This document shows, piece after piece, positions 1 through 9,347 of a stretch of DNA of 64,000 nt. Made by a program: the position numbers and the translations under genes. Below the pieces are notes generated by a model. It ran no database searches. It saw only the letters and a program-made list of their open reading frames with translations, and was not told where the DNA came from. Positions within the stretch are counted from its first letter, which is position 1. Each line of letters starts with the position of its first letter. Source of the stretch: Ureaplasma miroungigenitalium (lineage in GTDB: Bacteria > Bacillota_I > Bacilli_A > Mycoplasmatales > Mycoplasmoidaceae). Where the stretch lies: NCBI RefSeq assembly GCF_025780085.1, contig NZ_JAOXHL010000001.1:310001-374000 (forward strand). The letters are read 5' to 3'.

Positions 1-65
1 CCTTCAGCTCTCTTTAATCAACCTTTACGTCTTTGACGTGTAACACTTCCACCTTTTACTCTCAT
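1..65 (-). CDS. rplT: 50S ribosomal protein L20, N-terminal fragment
   Basis: Only the first 21 codons lie in the window; the gene runs off the left edge. The visible N-terminus begins MRVKGG and continues with an Arg/Lys-rich stretch (RQRRKGWLKRAEG), the pattern of bacterial L20, with Trp encoded by UGA. L20 binds 23S rRNA early in large-subunit assembly and in many bacteria represses its own operon. It is the third gene of infC-rpmI-rplT, 15 nt after rpmI, with an AAGGAGAA ribosome site just before the ATG. The identification rests on the short N-terminus and the operon order. Confidence 0.9.
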
Positions 66-80
66 AAAATTCTCCTTATC

Positions 81-275
81 CTATAAGCATTGAACGTAAC
101 GTTTAGAATCACTAGCATGTACTAATGTGTCTTTACGTAATTGACGTTTTGCTTTTGTAGAACGACCTAAAGCTAAATGTGAACGGTATGCGTGTTTTCT
201 TTTTAGTTTACCTGTTTTAGTAACGCTAAAACGTTTGGCAACTGCACGTTTTGTTTTTTGTTTAATTTTAGCCAT
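81..275 (-). CDS. rpmI: 50S ribosomal protein L35
   Basis: A 64-residue, very basic protein beginning [16 protein letters not shown], which matches the KTKxxxxKRF signature and the usual length of L35, a small structural protein of the large subunit. It lies between infC and rplT with 15-nt gaps on both sides, the order conserved in Firmicutes and Mollicutes, so the three genes are almost certainly one transcript. An AAAGGAAAG ribosome site precedes the ATG. Nothing unusual is seen. Confidence 0.96.
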   Translation of the reverse strand: MAKIKQKTKRAVAKRFSVTKTGKLKRKHAYRSHLALGRSTKAKRQLRKDTLVHASDSKRYVQCL

Positions 276-290
276 GTTTATCTTTCCTTT

Positions 291-848
291 TTATTTTTTC
301 AGAGGTTCAATGAGTGTTTCATAACGCATATCATTAATTTTTTTGTTTGCTTGCACAAAGTTTCCAACGCCTTCTAAAGCGCTTGCAAATTTTTGATAAG
401 CTTCATTAATGATATCGATTTTTGAGGCCATACGACCACGTGCGACAATTACAAATTTAACATGATCTTTGTCCGCTAATCATTTTTTAGCATTTTCAAT
501 TCGAACATTTAAATCGTGATCTCCAATAGTTGGTTTGATCTTGATTTCTTTAACCTTCGTAATTGTTTGGTTTTTACGATTTTCACGTTGTTTACGTTTT
601 TGTTCATAACGGAACTTACCGTAATCTAAAATTTTCACTACGGGTTTGTTTTCGCGACGCGCAATCAAAACCAAATCTAAGTTTGCTTGATTGGCTAATC
701 GTAATGCTTGATCACGATCCATTTCGCCAAGATTATTTCCATTTTCATCAATCACCATCATTCGACGGAAACGAATATTTTCGTTAATTAACGGTTGTTT
801 TTGGTTATCTCTTGTACGAGGATCTCTTGTATCTGGTGCTTTATTCAT
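291..848 (-). CDS. infC: Translation initiation factor IF-3
   Basis: A 185-residue protein that reads through one UGA (NAKKWLADKDHVKF). IF-3 binds the 30S subunit, prevents premature 50S joining and proofreads start-codon/initiator-tRNA pairing. The N-domain (about residues 22-100) contains INENIRF, the start of mature IF-3, plus KILDYGKFRYEQ and KQRENRK. The C-domain begins near TKVKEIKIKPTIGDHDL. There is a 20-residue polar N-terminal extension (MNKAPDTRDPRTRDNQ) before INENI. GGAG is spaced 7 nt from the ATG; I did not see the AUU start typical of enterobacterial infC. It heads infC-rpmI-rplT and follows a long structured leader, so control is probably in the 5' UTR. Confidence 0.97.
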
Positions 849-875
849 TAAAACTCCTACTATTTATTTATTCAA

Positions 876-1002
876 TGTATAAAGAAAATCTTTGTATTCT
901 CATTAATATAATATTAACTTCAATAAGACTGAAAGCATGATACCCATCTTCACTTGCGAAAATCAGGTGAGCAGAGCTAAACTCCACTTCTTTCTTTATA
1001 CA
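876..1002 (-). promoter_or_regulatory. Structured 5' leader of infC (candidate cis-regulatory RNA)
   Basis: The infC leader is bounded by a perfect 12-bp inverted repeat (876-887 with 991-1002). Read on the minus strand, it encloses a bulged stem from GTGGAGT with GCTCAC (roughly 967-987), a second arm from CTGA to TTTCAG (about 929-966) with an inner TTTTC/GAAGA hairpin, and an AT-only hairpin, TTAATA/TATTAA. This looks like a multi-helix junction. The start of the closing stem lies where transcription from the TATAAT at 1010-1015 should begin. B. subtilis infC-rpmI-rplT has an L20-binding leader; whether this is a distant equivalent cannot be decided by eye. Confidence 0.6.
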
Positions 1003-1009
1003 ATTAATT

Positions 1010-1015
1010 ATTATA
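1010..1015 (-). promoter_or_regulatory. infC operon promoter -10 (extended TGATATAAT)
   Basis: TATAAT on the minus strand, preceded by TGA as an extended -10, 162 nt upstream of infC. It lies just after the permease stop (1033), so infC-rpmI-rplT can be transcribed independently. Predicted +1 is near 1003, the base of the leader's long stem. No terminator hairpin separates the permease gene from this promoter, so readthrough is also possible. Confidence 0.65.
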
Positions 1016-1032
1016 TCACAAAAATGCAATAA

Positions 1033-3384
1033 CTATTCTTCGATTTCGATTGGGAATGATCTTTCGAATTCTTGACTTAAGTATGCTAATTCCTTATTAG
1101 CACGTCTTAATTCATCTTTATTTTTCAGTGTTAAATATTGTTCATATTTATATTTCATAAACGCAATACGCGCTTGCTTGTCAGCAAATCGGTAATCATC
1201 TACATATAATTGTGGATTTTTGATTAAATCAAGTACATTTTGATCAACGTTTGATAAGTTTGGCATTTCTTTTAAGTTGACACCACGCTTCTTGTTTCAA
1301 ATGTAATTGATTAGGTACACCATTAATCCGAATGTTAAAGTGCAAATGAACATTGGTAATGCAATTGAGATGAAGACATAGTAAGCTGTTGCTCCAGGAT
1401 ATAATTCTGGGGCTGCAGGTAAATATGTCGCTACCACTGCAAATGAGTTAACACCAATTGCTAAACTAGCTAATAGAATTTGTAATCAACGGTGTTTAAT
1501 TCTGAATGAACGTTTCAAGTAGTTTGCCTTGATCACAAAACGAATGTATCCGATTAGGAAAATGTTGTAACCGATATAGTACATTGAGATTTGTGAAACA
1601 ACGTTAGAAATAAATCCGATATTTGTTACAGATGCTGGAATCCCTGAAGCCACTGGTTGGTAACCAGTAACGTTGGCAATATTGTCCATGACTTTTTGTA
1701 CTTGTTCGTTTGAAATATGATTAAAGTCAAAGTGGTAAATAATTGCCTTAGTATTATTAGCGTCGTAGTGATAAATTGCTCGGAATTGTTCCTTTATATT
1801 ATCTAATTGTGCAGTTGATAGGTTTAGTTTTTCACCATCAGCGTTGACCCCTTCATTTGCTAAAATATCTGTAATTGTTTTTCCTTCATAACCTAATAAT
1901 GAATTATACCCGAACATATATACTGCAAAAATTCCAGATAATAAAATAAATCATAGGAAACTTACAGTCAATGCTGAACCATTCTTAATTTGGTAAGTTG
2001 TTCATTTAGGGAAGTGTGCTTGACGCATAGCGTAATTTAAACCTGTTGATAGATTACTCATTCAAACAGAAACTTCAATTAAAACCCCAATTCCTGTAAA
2101 GAATGAAATCGTTTGGAAGCCCCGCATTGCTGTGTGGTCAATTGGACGGTCAATGACTTGAATAAATTGACTTGGGTTAGCAATTGGATTCGCTAATTCA
2201 TCTGACTTAACTAATAGACCAGCTGCTGCTTGTGAATTCGCATCAGCTAATACATCGTTTAGAGATTCATGATAGATGTATTGGTACATTACTTGGTTAG
2301 CTGCAGCTGTTCCGTAATCTCTTTCAACAACTTCATAAGCGTGAGCTAATGTCGTAAAGTGTGTTGCATCAGTTTCGTTTGGTAGTTTAACATCAACCCC
2401 TCCAACTGACAAGTTAAACATTATAGTTTGAACTAGTCCTCCGTTGAATGATAATGTAGATGTTGGTACAGTCATTGAAATCATAATTGATCCAATAACG
2501 ATGCAGATTAAAGCAATTGCTACCACAATTGCCATCGCACGTGGATATTGTTTAGATGGGTTATTCATACGGTTTGAAGCGATCGCAGATACTTCAACCC
2601 CGTGTAAACTAAAACTAAAAGCCATAAATGATGCCATCACAGTTGATGACATAAATGTTTTATTTAGTTCATATGATGAACCGGTTACATTCGGTGATAA
2701 ATGCCCTTCTTTTAAGAATGACTTACCAATGTAGTATAAAGGGTCATCTAGATTAGCAATTGTGTAGAATGAGAATCCTAAAACAATTGCGAATGGTAAT
2801 AAAATACCAATAATTAAAGCAATTTGTCCCATTTGGTGAACACGTTTTTGTCCCCATAATGAAAGCATAATTAATACGAATAAAACAGCAATCGCGATTC
2901 CATATGCAGAACCACTATTAAATGTCTTTGATAAATTTATGCTACTTGCTTGGTTTAAGGTTGTTCCTAATTTTAGGGTATTAAAGTAGTTATACCCTGC
3001 TCCTCCAGCAAAACCGAAAGAGAAAGATGATAGGATAAAAAGAACCATAGCCACAAAACCAAAAGTTACTTGAAATTGTAATCATGTAACTAAAAAACCA
3101 GCACGTGGACCAATTAAATTCCTTACCCAGGTAAATAGTCCCCCGTGGGTCCAACCTTTAATGGTTGCCATTTCAGCAGCGGCCATACCAATTGGAATAA
3201 ATCAACAAAAGGCTGTTACAAAAGCAAATATAATTGCGATTCAACCAGCTGTTGATAAACTCGGGAAAGTGTAAAAAGCAACAATTGCACTCGCCGTTAA
3301 TAAAACGAACCCAATTAATGAAACTTTTTTATTTTTTTCAAGTTTTTTTAAAACTTTTTTTTCTTTTATTTCATTGTTTATCAT
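1033..3384 (-). CDS. Large APC-superfamily amino acid permease
   Basis: 783 residues after joining across several UGA codons. The N-terminal part has APC features: TM1 with [15 protein letters not shown]2 ending [13 protein letters not shown], then [11 protein letters not shown] and [12 protein letters not shown] near residues 250-270, as in glutamate/GABA-type and other amino acid exchangers. Typical family members have about 450-550 residues and 12 TMs. The excess lies in two large polar segments, about residues 325-425 and 505-600, between hydrophobic helices. They are probably extracytoplasmic loops; both are rich in Asn, Asp and Ala. The substrate cannot be assigned. AAAGGAA precedes the ATG. 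It follows fhs after 23 nt and probably ends the rpmG-secE-nusG transcript. Confidence 0.82.
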
Positions 3385-3407
3385 TTCAATTCCTTTCTTA
3401 CTTAATG

Positions 3408-5030
3408 TTATTTAATGATGAAATTTTTAGCTGCCGGAATTTTGTTTAAACCAGGCATCCGAAAAATTTTCGACGTGATGACAATCAACAAGTTCGCAAA
3501 ATTGTTAAATTCAATATGGCTAACGTGAATATCAAATGGTTCTGGCACATTTAAAATTGTTTGGTCATCCGTCAATGAATAAGGGTTTTTAGCCATACAT
3601 ACAAATCAATCCTGACGACTTAAATTGGTTATTTGAGCTTGCGCTTCTGGTGAGAAAATAACTTTTTGAGCGTGGTATGCATGTGTAATAATTTTGTTAA
3701 TTTTATCAACCACATTGTCGTTTTTCACATCATACAAATACACGGGTAAATGATTGTGTGAACTGTTTAGTTGTTCCATTGTTTTTTGAAACATTTCTTG
3801 CGATTTTTGCGAACCGTAAGCATAAGCGTAGCTGCGAGCATGGGCAATTTGGTGCTCATCAAGCAATTGTTCTAAGAAAGCTAATTCTTCTGGCGTGTCA
3901 GTAACCTCATTCACATTTATATAAGCCATATATTTTATATTATAGCCTTGAATATGGTTAATATGCGCTAAAACATTTTTAAAGCCGTTTTTAATGATTG
4001 CAAATGAGTCTTGACTATCGAATTGATAAGTCCCATGATGACGAATTGTTTTTAACGAAATGACTAGTCCAATTAAGTCAACATCAACTGCGCCTAACTG
4101 ACTTTTAATGTTCATGAATTTTTCTAAACCTAAATCTGCACCGAAGCCACATTCAGTAACAACAACATCTGCCAACTCTTTGGCCATATTTGTTGCAATT
4201 AAAGAACTACATCCGTGGGCAATATTTGCAAAAGGTCCACCATGAACAAGTACAGGGTTGTTTTCAGCTGTTTGTACTAAGTTCGGGTAAAGAGCATCCT
4301 CTAAAATAATCATTAGACTTTCTATAATCTCTAAATCTGCAATAGTTACAGGATGATTTTCATATGTATAGGCAACTACTGTTGCTTTTAATTGTTTTTG
4401 GAAATCTTCCTTGTTTTGTGCTAAACAAATTAATGCCATTAAGTCGCAAGCAGCCGTGATGTTGAAGCCGGTATTTATTTGTTCTTGCTTGATTTGGTAA
4501 TTGATTTCACGTAAAGAACGATCGTTCATATCAAGACAACGTTTAATTAAGATTTTTTGTGGATCAATATTTAGAGGTGATTTGTTATAAATTTCGTTTT
4601 CTAAAACAGCAACAATTAAATTATTGGCCGTAGCAATAGCGTGTAAATCACCTGTAAAATGTAAATTAATTTTCGCAAATGGTTCTAATTTACTGCACCC
4701 TCCACCAGAGCCAGTTCCCTTCATTCCAAAAACGGGTCCTAGAGACGGTTCTCGTAGTGCACCAATCGCACGGACATTGTGTTTATTTAAACAATCAACT
4801 AAACCGATGCTTGTGGTTGTTTTCCCCTCCCCAGCCGGATTAGGGTTCATAGCTGTCACCACAATTAATGATGGTTTAGTTTTTTGCGACGAACATTTTG
4901 TTTGCGTTTTTGATCGACAAGAATCTTTTTTTGATGATACTGCCTTGATTTTGGCAATATATTCTCCGTACAGATCATAATCTGCCACTTTTAATTCATG
5001 ATTTTTAATAATATTTAGGATTTTATCCAC
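3408..5030 (-). CDS. fhs: Formate-tetrahydrofolate ligase
   Basis: 540 residues, close to the family's usual 555, with one UGA Trp near the C-terminus (LSRQDWFVCM). It makes 10-formyl-THF from formate, THF and ATP, for initiator Met-tRNA formylation and one-carbon metabolism. The ATP-binding loop is NPAGEGKTTTSIGL at about residues 63-78. LREPSLGPVFGMKGTGSGGG and HGGPFANIAHGCSS are family hallmarks, and the C-terminus has PGLNKIPAA. Residues 32-54 form a Ser/Lys-rich insertion just before the P-loop strand. The start overlaps the end of the upstream membrane-protein gene by 8 nt. A nearby ECF S component (33534-34571) could supply folate, but that is only a guess. Confidence 0.97.
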
Positions 5031-6090
5031 GACTTAACACCTCTTCTTTAATTAATGAACGATTCTTTTTATGTTTAAAGGCAACTAAATAAATGACTAG
5101 TAAAATGATGCCAATGATAACTAACAGTATACAAAACACTATTAAACCTTTTTTAAAAGCGCTTTGTTTTAATTTTAATTCGTCCTCGTTCGTAATAATA
5201 GGCTGAGTGTAGTAAACATTCATTCTATCTAAACGAATTTTAGCGCTTGTAATCATCATCAAATGTGTAACGAAAACAAAGCAAAGCAGCGTTCCAAAAC
5301 TAATTACTGCATATAAAGGCGTTTTCACATTTTGTGGATTATTTAAATTGACCGGATCCTTTATAATCCGTAAATCACCAAACGATATTTCGTTTAAATG
5401 AATAGCTCCATTGTTAATTAAGTTAATTAGGTATGTTAACAAAAAAGTAAATAAAATACAAAAACCTAAAACTAAATATAAAGATGCTGAAATTCAATTG
5501 ATAATGATTGGAGCGGTTACGAGCTTCTTATAAATTTTTAAAATGAAATTGGATGTGTTGCAAGCATCAAGACTCTGGCTTAAATTTTTCCCTTCACGCT
5601 TAAAATTGCGATAATCAGAAGAGACGGAGAGTGTCATGCAAAAACAAACCACGAACATCATTAAGAACGGTAGAAAAATTCATGGTGTAAAGTTTTCTTC
5701 AACAACTTTATAAATGAAATAAGCAATAACGCCGACAATTAAACCCATTAAAAAAACTCAAAAACTTAATTTTCAAAGACTAGAATACTTTTCTTTTTCA
5801 TAAAAATCGGGAGTTTTTGTGTTTTGTGATACGTCAATCACAAAAGCTTCGGTGGGATGAATGTCTTTATTTGTGTTACTTTTATAAACAGCCGGAGTGA
5901 TTTCTACCGGTGTAATCGGTGTAATTGGATTAGAAGGAATCGATTGCAATGCTAGTTGTTGATTTTGCATTTTTAGGCACATGTTTTCTTCTTCGATTCT
6001 TTGCAATCGTGACAAAATATTGTCGTTCGCATCATTTGGTTGTGTGTTTGATGCCTCATTCATCATAATATTGGGTTTTGTGTTAGGCAT
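5023..6090 (-). CDS. Hypothetical five-TM membrane protein with disordered N-terminus
   Basis: 355 residues across three UGA codons. Residues 1-100 are polar, with a short coiled-coil-like stretch (ILSRLQRIEEENMCLKMQNQQ) followed by a Pro/Thr-rich linker. Five hydrophobic helices follow at about 107-127, 133-155, 198-223, 258-280 and 311-333. A conserved-looking cytoplasmic segment (SDYRNFKREGKNL) lies between TM2 and TM3, and a basic tail follows TM5. The layout resembles mycoplasma membrane proteins annotated as MSC_0882 family, but that is an impression and no function is known. It lies between nusG (36-nt gap) and fhs (8-nt overlap), so it is co-transcribed. A GGAG site precedes the ATG. 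Confidence 0.75.
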
Positions 6091-6126
6091 ATTAAACTCC
6101 TATATTAGAGTGGATTATTACTTAAA

Positions 6127-6927
6127 TTATAACGCTTCATCTTCGTCGTAAATTGCAATATCTTTAAATGATAAATTTAAAGTGTTTAAACGGCCAAAGA
6201 ATTCCAGTTGAACTTCAACTGTTTTTTTGGCATTGTCAATTTTAGAAATTGTACCGATTTCATCATAAAAATTATCAGATAAAATTCGGACAGATTGATT
6301 TAGTTTGAAATCATAAACAACATCGTCTTCATGATCTTTAATTAAAGTTACTTCTTTGCCATGAGTTTCATCTTGTTCAACTGGTGAGTGTTCAACATTT
6401 TCTTCTAACTTGACTTCAGCTGAAGCACGATCGTTTTCATGAATCATTTTCACGATTTCATCTTCACTAACTGGGTGAGGTTTAGTATTTTTTCCAGATG
6501 AACCAACTAAACCAGTCACCATTTGAGTGTTCCGAATTAAATATCATACTTGACTTGTCATATCAACCTTAATAAACACGTATCCACGGAACTTATTTTG
6601 TTCTTTAATACGTGTACAACGATATTTAATAACTCCATCAATCATGACAGTTTCCCATTTTACATCGGGTTTATTCTTCATGTTTTTAGGAGCGCCGTCC
6701 TTTTCATAAATTTTTACTTCTTTAATTTTTTGTTTAATGATTTTGATATCACTAAAGAAAGCTGCTAAACCATAACCTTTAATTTTGTTTTTTAGGTCAG
6801 CAATTACTTTTTGCTCATTACCACCAACCACTGTAATAATGTATCATTGGTGATGGTTATGATTTAAATCAATTTTTAAATCATCTAGTCATTTTTGACT
6901 GTGGTCTTTTAATTTATAATTTGCCAT
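6127..6927 (-). CDS. nusG: Transcription termination/antitermination factor NusG
   Basis: 266 residues, longer than the usual 170-190. The NGN domain starts near residue 28 (WYIITVVGGNEQKVIADL) and includes FRGYVFIKVDMT and the late VTGLVGSSGKNTKPHPVSEDEI. The KOW domain is at about residues 205-262 (VRILSDNFYDEIGTISKID, then FFGRLNTLNLSF). Extra length comes from an N-terminal extension of about 27 residues, an insertion in the NGN domain (YEKDGAPKNMKNKPD) and an acidic linker before KOW (about 165-200). NusG binds RNA polymerase and controls pausing and termination. It follows secE by 12 nt, the classic secE-nusG pair. AAAGAGGT is the ribosome site. Confidence 0.96.
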
Positions 6928-6939
6928 ATTTTACCTCTT

Positions 6940-7428
6940 TTATTTTGTACTCAAACGAATGAATGCTGCATCAATACCATAGAAAATTCCCATTAGAATT
7001 AATACTATGACAATAATGATGATGAAGCTAAGTATCACTGTTGTTTTCTTCGCTCATGTTGTTCTTCGCAATTCTTTATTAACACCATAGAATCAACGTT
7101 CAATTAGGAAGTTATTCTTTTCATATTTGGCGTTTAAATTTCGGACGTCTTGATAATATTGCTCAACAAGCATTTTAATCAATAAACTAGTCTGTTGACT
7201 ATATTGATTAATTGCTTCCTTAGATACCGTGCTATCCTTTTGCATAATCAAAATGTTTTTCTTACGATTTTCCATTTGATGGCTAATCACTTTTTTCTGT
7301 TGATCAAGAATCTTTTTTTCGTTTATATAATCTTGTTTACGTTGTTTTTTAACTTCTTGTTCGTATGCCTCATTCATTTCGTATTCACGTTCTTGCACAG
7401 AGACAAACTTATTAGTCTTTTTACTCAT
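6940..7428 (-). CDS. secE: Preprotein translocase subunit SecE
   Basis: 162 residues: about 110 residues of charged, Lys/Gln/Glu-rich cytoplasmic region, then the SecE core RWFYGVNKELRRTTWAKKTT and one TM helix (about residues 128-150, ILSFIIIIVIVLILMGIFYG). The W-AKK motif before a single TM is the hallmark of SecE, which clamps SecY in the Sec translocon. Bacillus SecE has only about 60 residues, so the long hydrophilic N-terminus is lineage-specific. The ATG overlaps the rpmG stop (TAATG), and nusG follows, the rpmG-secE-nusG order seen widely. Confidence 0.93.
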
Positions 7429-7571
7429 TATCTTGTTTCCTTATGCAATACAGATCGTTCACAACGAGGGCAGTATTTTTTTAATTCTAGCCGTTCTTGC
7501 GCGTATTTATTTCGCGTTGTGTGATAATTGCGAGATAGGCAATCTTCACAAACTAATATCACTTTTTTCAT
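7428..7571 (-). CDS. rpmG: 50S ribosomal protein L33
   Basis: A 47-codon gene beginning MKKVILVCEDC. Residues such as RNYHTTRNK and LKKYCPRC match L33. It keeps both Cys pairs (CEDC and CPRC), so this is the zinc-binding form. The stop codon overlaps the secE start by one base. It is the first gene of the rpmG-secE-nusG transcript, downstream of the TATAAT at 7627-7632 and a hairpin at the predicted 5' end. Confidence 0.94.
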   Translation of the reverse strand: MKKVILVCEDCLSRNYHTTRNKYAQERLELKKYCPRCERSVLHKETR

Positions 7572-7602
7572 TTACATACCCACTTTCATTAACATAATTA
7601 AA

Positions 7603-7620
7603 AAAGACCCAAAGGTCTTT
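7603..7620 (-). promoter_or_regulatory. 5'-terminal hairpin of the rpmG transcript
   Basis: A perfect 7-bp stem (AAAGACC/GGTCTTT) with a 4-nt loop, followed on the minus strand by six T residues, so it looks like an intrinsic terminator. It cannot terminate an upstream gene on this strand, because the neighbour to the right is on the plus strand. It starts at the predicted +1 of the promoter at 7627-7632. An RNA-stabilising 5' hairpin or an attenuator fits better. Confidence 0.55.
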
Positions 7621-7626
7621 ACTAAA

Positions 7627-7632
7627 ATTATA
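7627..7632 (-). promoter_or_regulatory. rpmG-secE-nusG promoter -10
   Basis: TATAAT on the minus strand, about 55 nt upstream of rpmG. No clear -35 is visible. Instead, one copy of a 12-bp direct repeat lies immediately upstream and a second copy exactly 20 bp further. Confidence 0.6.
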
Positions 7633-7638
7633 ATATTC

Positions 7639-7670
7639 TTTTAGCATAAAAAATTAAATTTTAGCATAAA
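7639..7670. repeat. Pair of 12-bp direct repeats TTTTAGCATAAA, 20-bp period
   Basis: TTTTAGCATAAA occurs at 7639-7650 and again at 7659-7670. The starts are exactly 20 bp apart, about two helical turns. The pair lies in the divergent rpmG/mgtE intergenic region, covering the spacer and upstream side of the rpmG promoter. This suits two protein molecules binding the same face of DNA, but no regulator is identified. Confidence 0.6.
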
Positions 7671-7731
7671 TTTTTATTTTTATTTTTTATGAATATTTTA
7701 CGGTTTGCTTCTAACTAGCATTAAAAACAAT

Positions 7732-7737
7732 TATAAT
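7732..7737 (+). promoter_or_regulatory. mgtE-msrA promoter -10
   Basis: TATAAT 35 nt upstream of mgtE in the divergent rpmG/mgtE region. The -35 is weak. A strong AAGGAAGGGG ribosome site follows at 7757-7766. Confidence 0.55.
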
Positions 7738-7771
7738 AGATAAAGATTAATATAGCAAGGAAGGGGTGCTG

Positions 7772-9346
7772 ATGATGTTCAAGAAAAAAGATAAACAAAC
7801 AATTAACAAAGATAACATCAATTTGTTTGCTAACGTAATTAAAAAAGCGTATGAACAAAAGGATGTTAACACTTTAAAAAAATTACTTAAGAACCGCCGG
7901 ATTGACCTGGTTGTTCAAGCTTTAGAACATTTAAATGATGCGCAATTGACAATTTTCTGTTTAATTACAGCAAAGGATGATCGATGTGGGGAAATTTTTA
8001 AATTTTTAAACCACTCGGCTAAATTAATTGTTATCCAGTCCAGTACCATTCCACAACTAAAAATTATTTTATTTGAATTATATAATGATGACATTGTGGA
8101 TTTAACTTATCAATTTCCTAAGGAAATTAAAAAAATTTTATTATCATTGGATTCACAACAACGTGCAGCCTTAAATCAGATGTCAGAATATGATCAAGAT
8201 GAAGCCGGAAGTTTAATCAACAGTGAGTTCTATTCATTGAATATTAACTGAACAATTGAAAAGGCTGTTGCTGATATCAAAAAACAATATGATAATTTCG
8301 AGCGTAACAACTATATTTTCGTTGTCGATGAATTTGGTAGATTAAAGGGTTTAGTTGGCTTTAATGATTTATTTTTTGCACAAACTAATAATCAACAATA
8401 CGTTAAAGATATATTGCAAGAAGATGTTTTTTATCTGCGTAGTGATGAGCCAGTGGATCAAGTAATTGAAATTTTCTCTAAATATTCAATTGAACAGCTT
8501 GCAGTCATCGATCAAAATGATCGTCTGTTAGGTTATATATCAGATAATGACATTTTGCCGGTTATTAATGAAGAAACAACCGAAGATATTTATAAAATGT
8601 ACGGGATGAAGGAATTAGATTTTCCGTATATGAAAACCAGCGTGATTACTTTGTTTAAATCACGTTTATTGTGATTAGCTATTTTGCTAATTTCAGCCAC
8701 AATTACGTCTTTTTTAATTTCTAAATTCCAAGATATCGGGCAAGTTTGAACTGCTGGTTTATCTTCGTTAGTGATTGTGCCGATTATCCCAGCCATGACA
8801 GGGACTAGTGGAAATGCTGGTAGTCAAACCGCTGCTTCGGTCATTCGGGCTTTATCGATTGGCGAGATTACGAAAAAAGAATTCTCCAAAGTCATGTGGA
8901 AAGAATTTTTAGTTGGGAATATTGTCGGCTTAGTATTGGCCATCATTAACTTCGTTCGATTAGTTATTTTCTTTTTAATTATTCAACCCGAAATTCAACA
9001 AGGTGGACAATACTTAACAACTATTCAAAGCCCAATAATCATCGGAACGATTGTTAGTGCTGGAGCTTCATTAGCTTTATGAATATCAATTGTATTATCA
9101 AAAGTTTTAGGGGCTTTATTACCAATTATTGCAACCAAATTTAAAGTTGATCCTACGGTTATGTCAACTCCTATTTTAGCCACTTTATTAGACATGGTAA
9201 CATCAACAATTCTCTTCAGTATTTGTATTGGTTTCTTAATTATTGTGATCGACCAAGATGTTATAAACAACATAAATAATGCTGGCAACACAAGTACAAC
9301 ACAAAGTATTACGCAAGTCATCAATTACATAAGGGAGGTCGTTTAA
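7772..9346 (+). CDS. mgtE: Magnesium transporter MgtE
   Basis: 524 residues across several UGA codons. Domain order is that of MgtE: an N-terminal helical domain (to about residue 135, ending in LNQMSEYDQDEAGSLIN), two CBS motifs (about 140-265, FVVDEFGRLKGLVGFNDL and AVIDQNDRLLGYISDNDIL), a plug helix, then the five-TM pore with MTGTSGNAGSQTA and DPTVMSTPILATLLDM, which carries the pore Asp. MgtE is a Mg-selective channel gated by Mg binding to its cytoplasmic domains. GTG at 7766 and ATGs at 7772 and 7775 are in frame; the purine-rich site at 7757-7766 favours an ATG. It is followed by msrA after 1 nt. Confidence 0.95.
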
Positions 9347-9347
9347 T

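Noticed and set aside
1033-3384. Apparent break-up of many genes into short neighbouring frames, looking like widespread pseudogenes
   Set aside because: Each break is a single in-frame TGA, often at conserved Trp. Reading UGA as Trp restores full-length, normal-sized proteins without frameshifts.
4624-4980. Plus-strand open frame opposite fhs
   Set aside because: It lies wholly inside the P-loop region of a well-supported fhs on the other strand and has no ribosome site or recognisable content.
7603-7620. Ordinary intrinsic terminator
   Set aside because: It has the shape, but there is no same-strand gene upstream to terminate, and it lies between a promoter and rpmG. Listed as a 5' hairpin instead.
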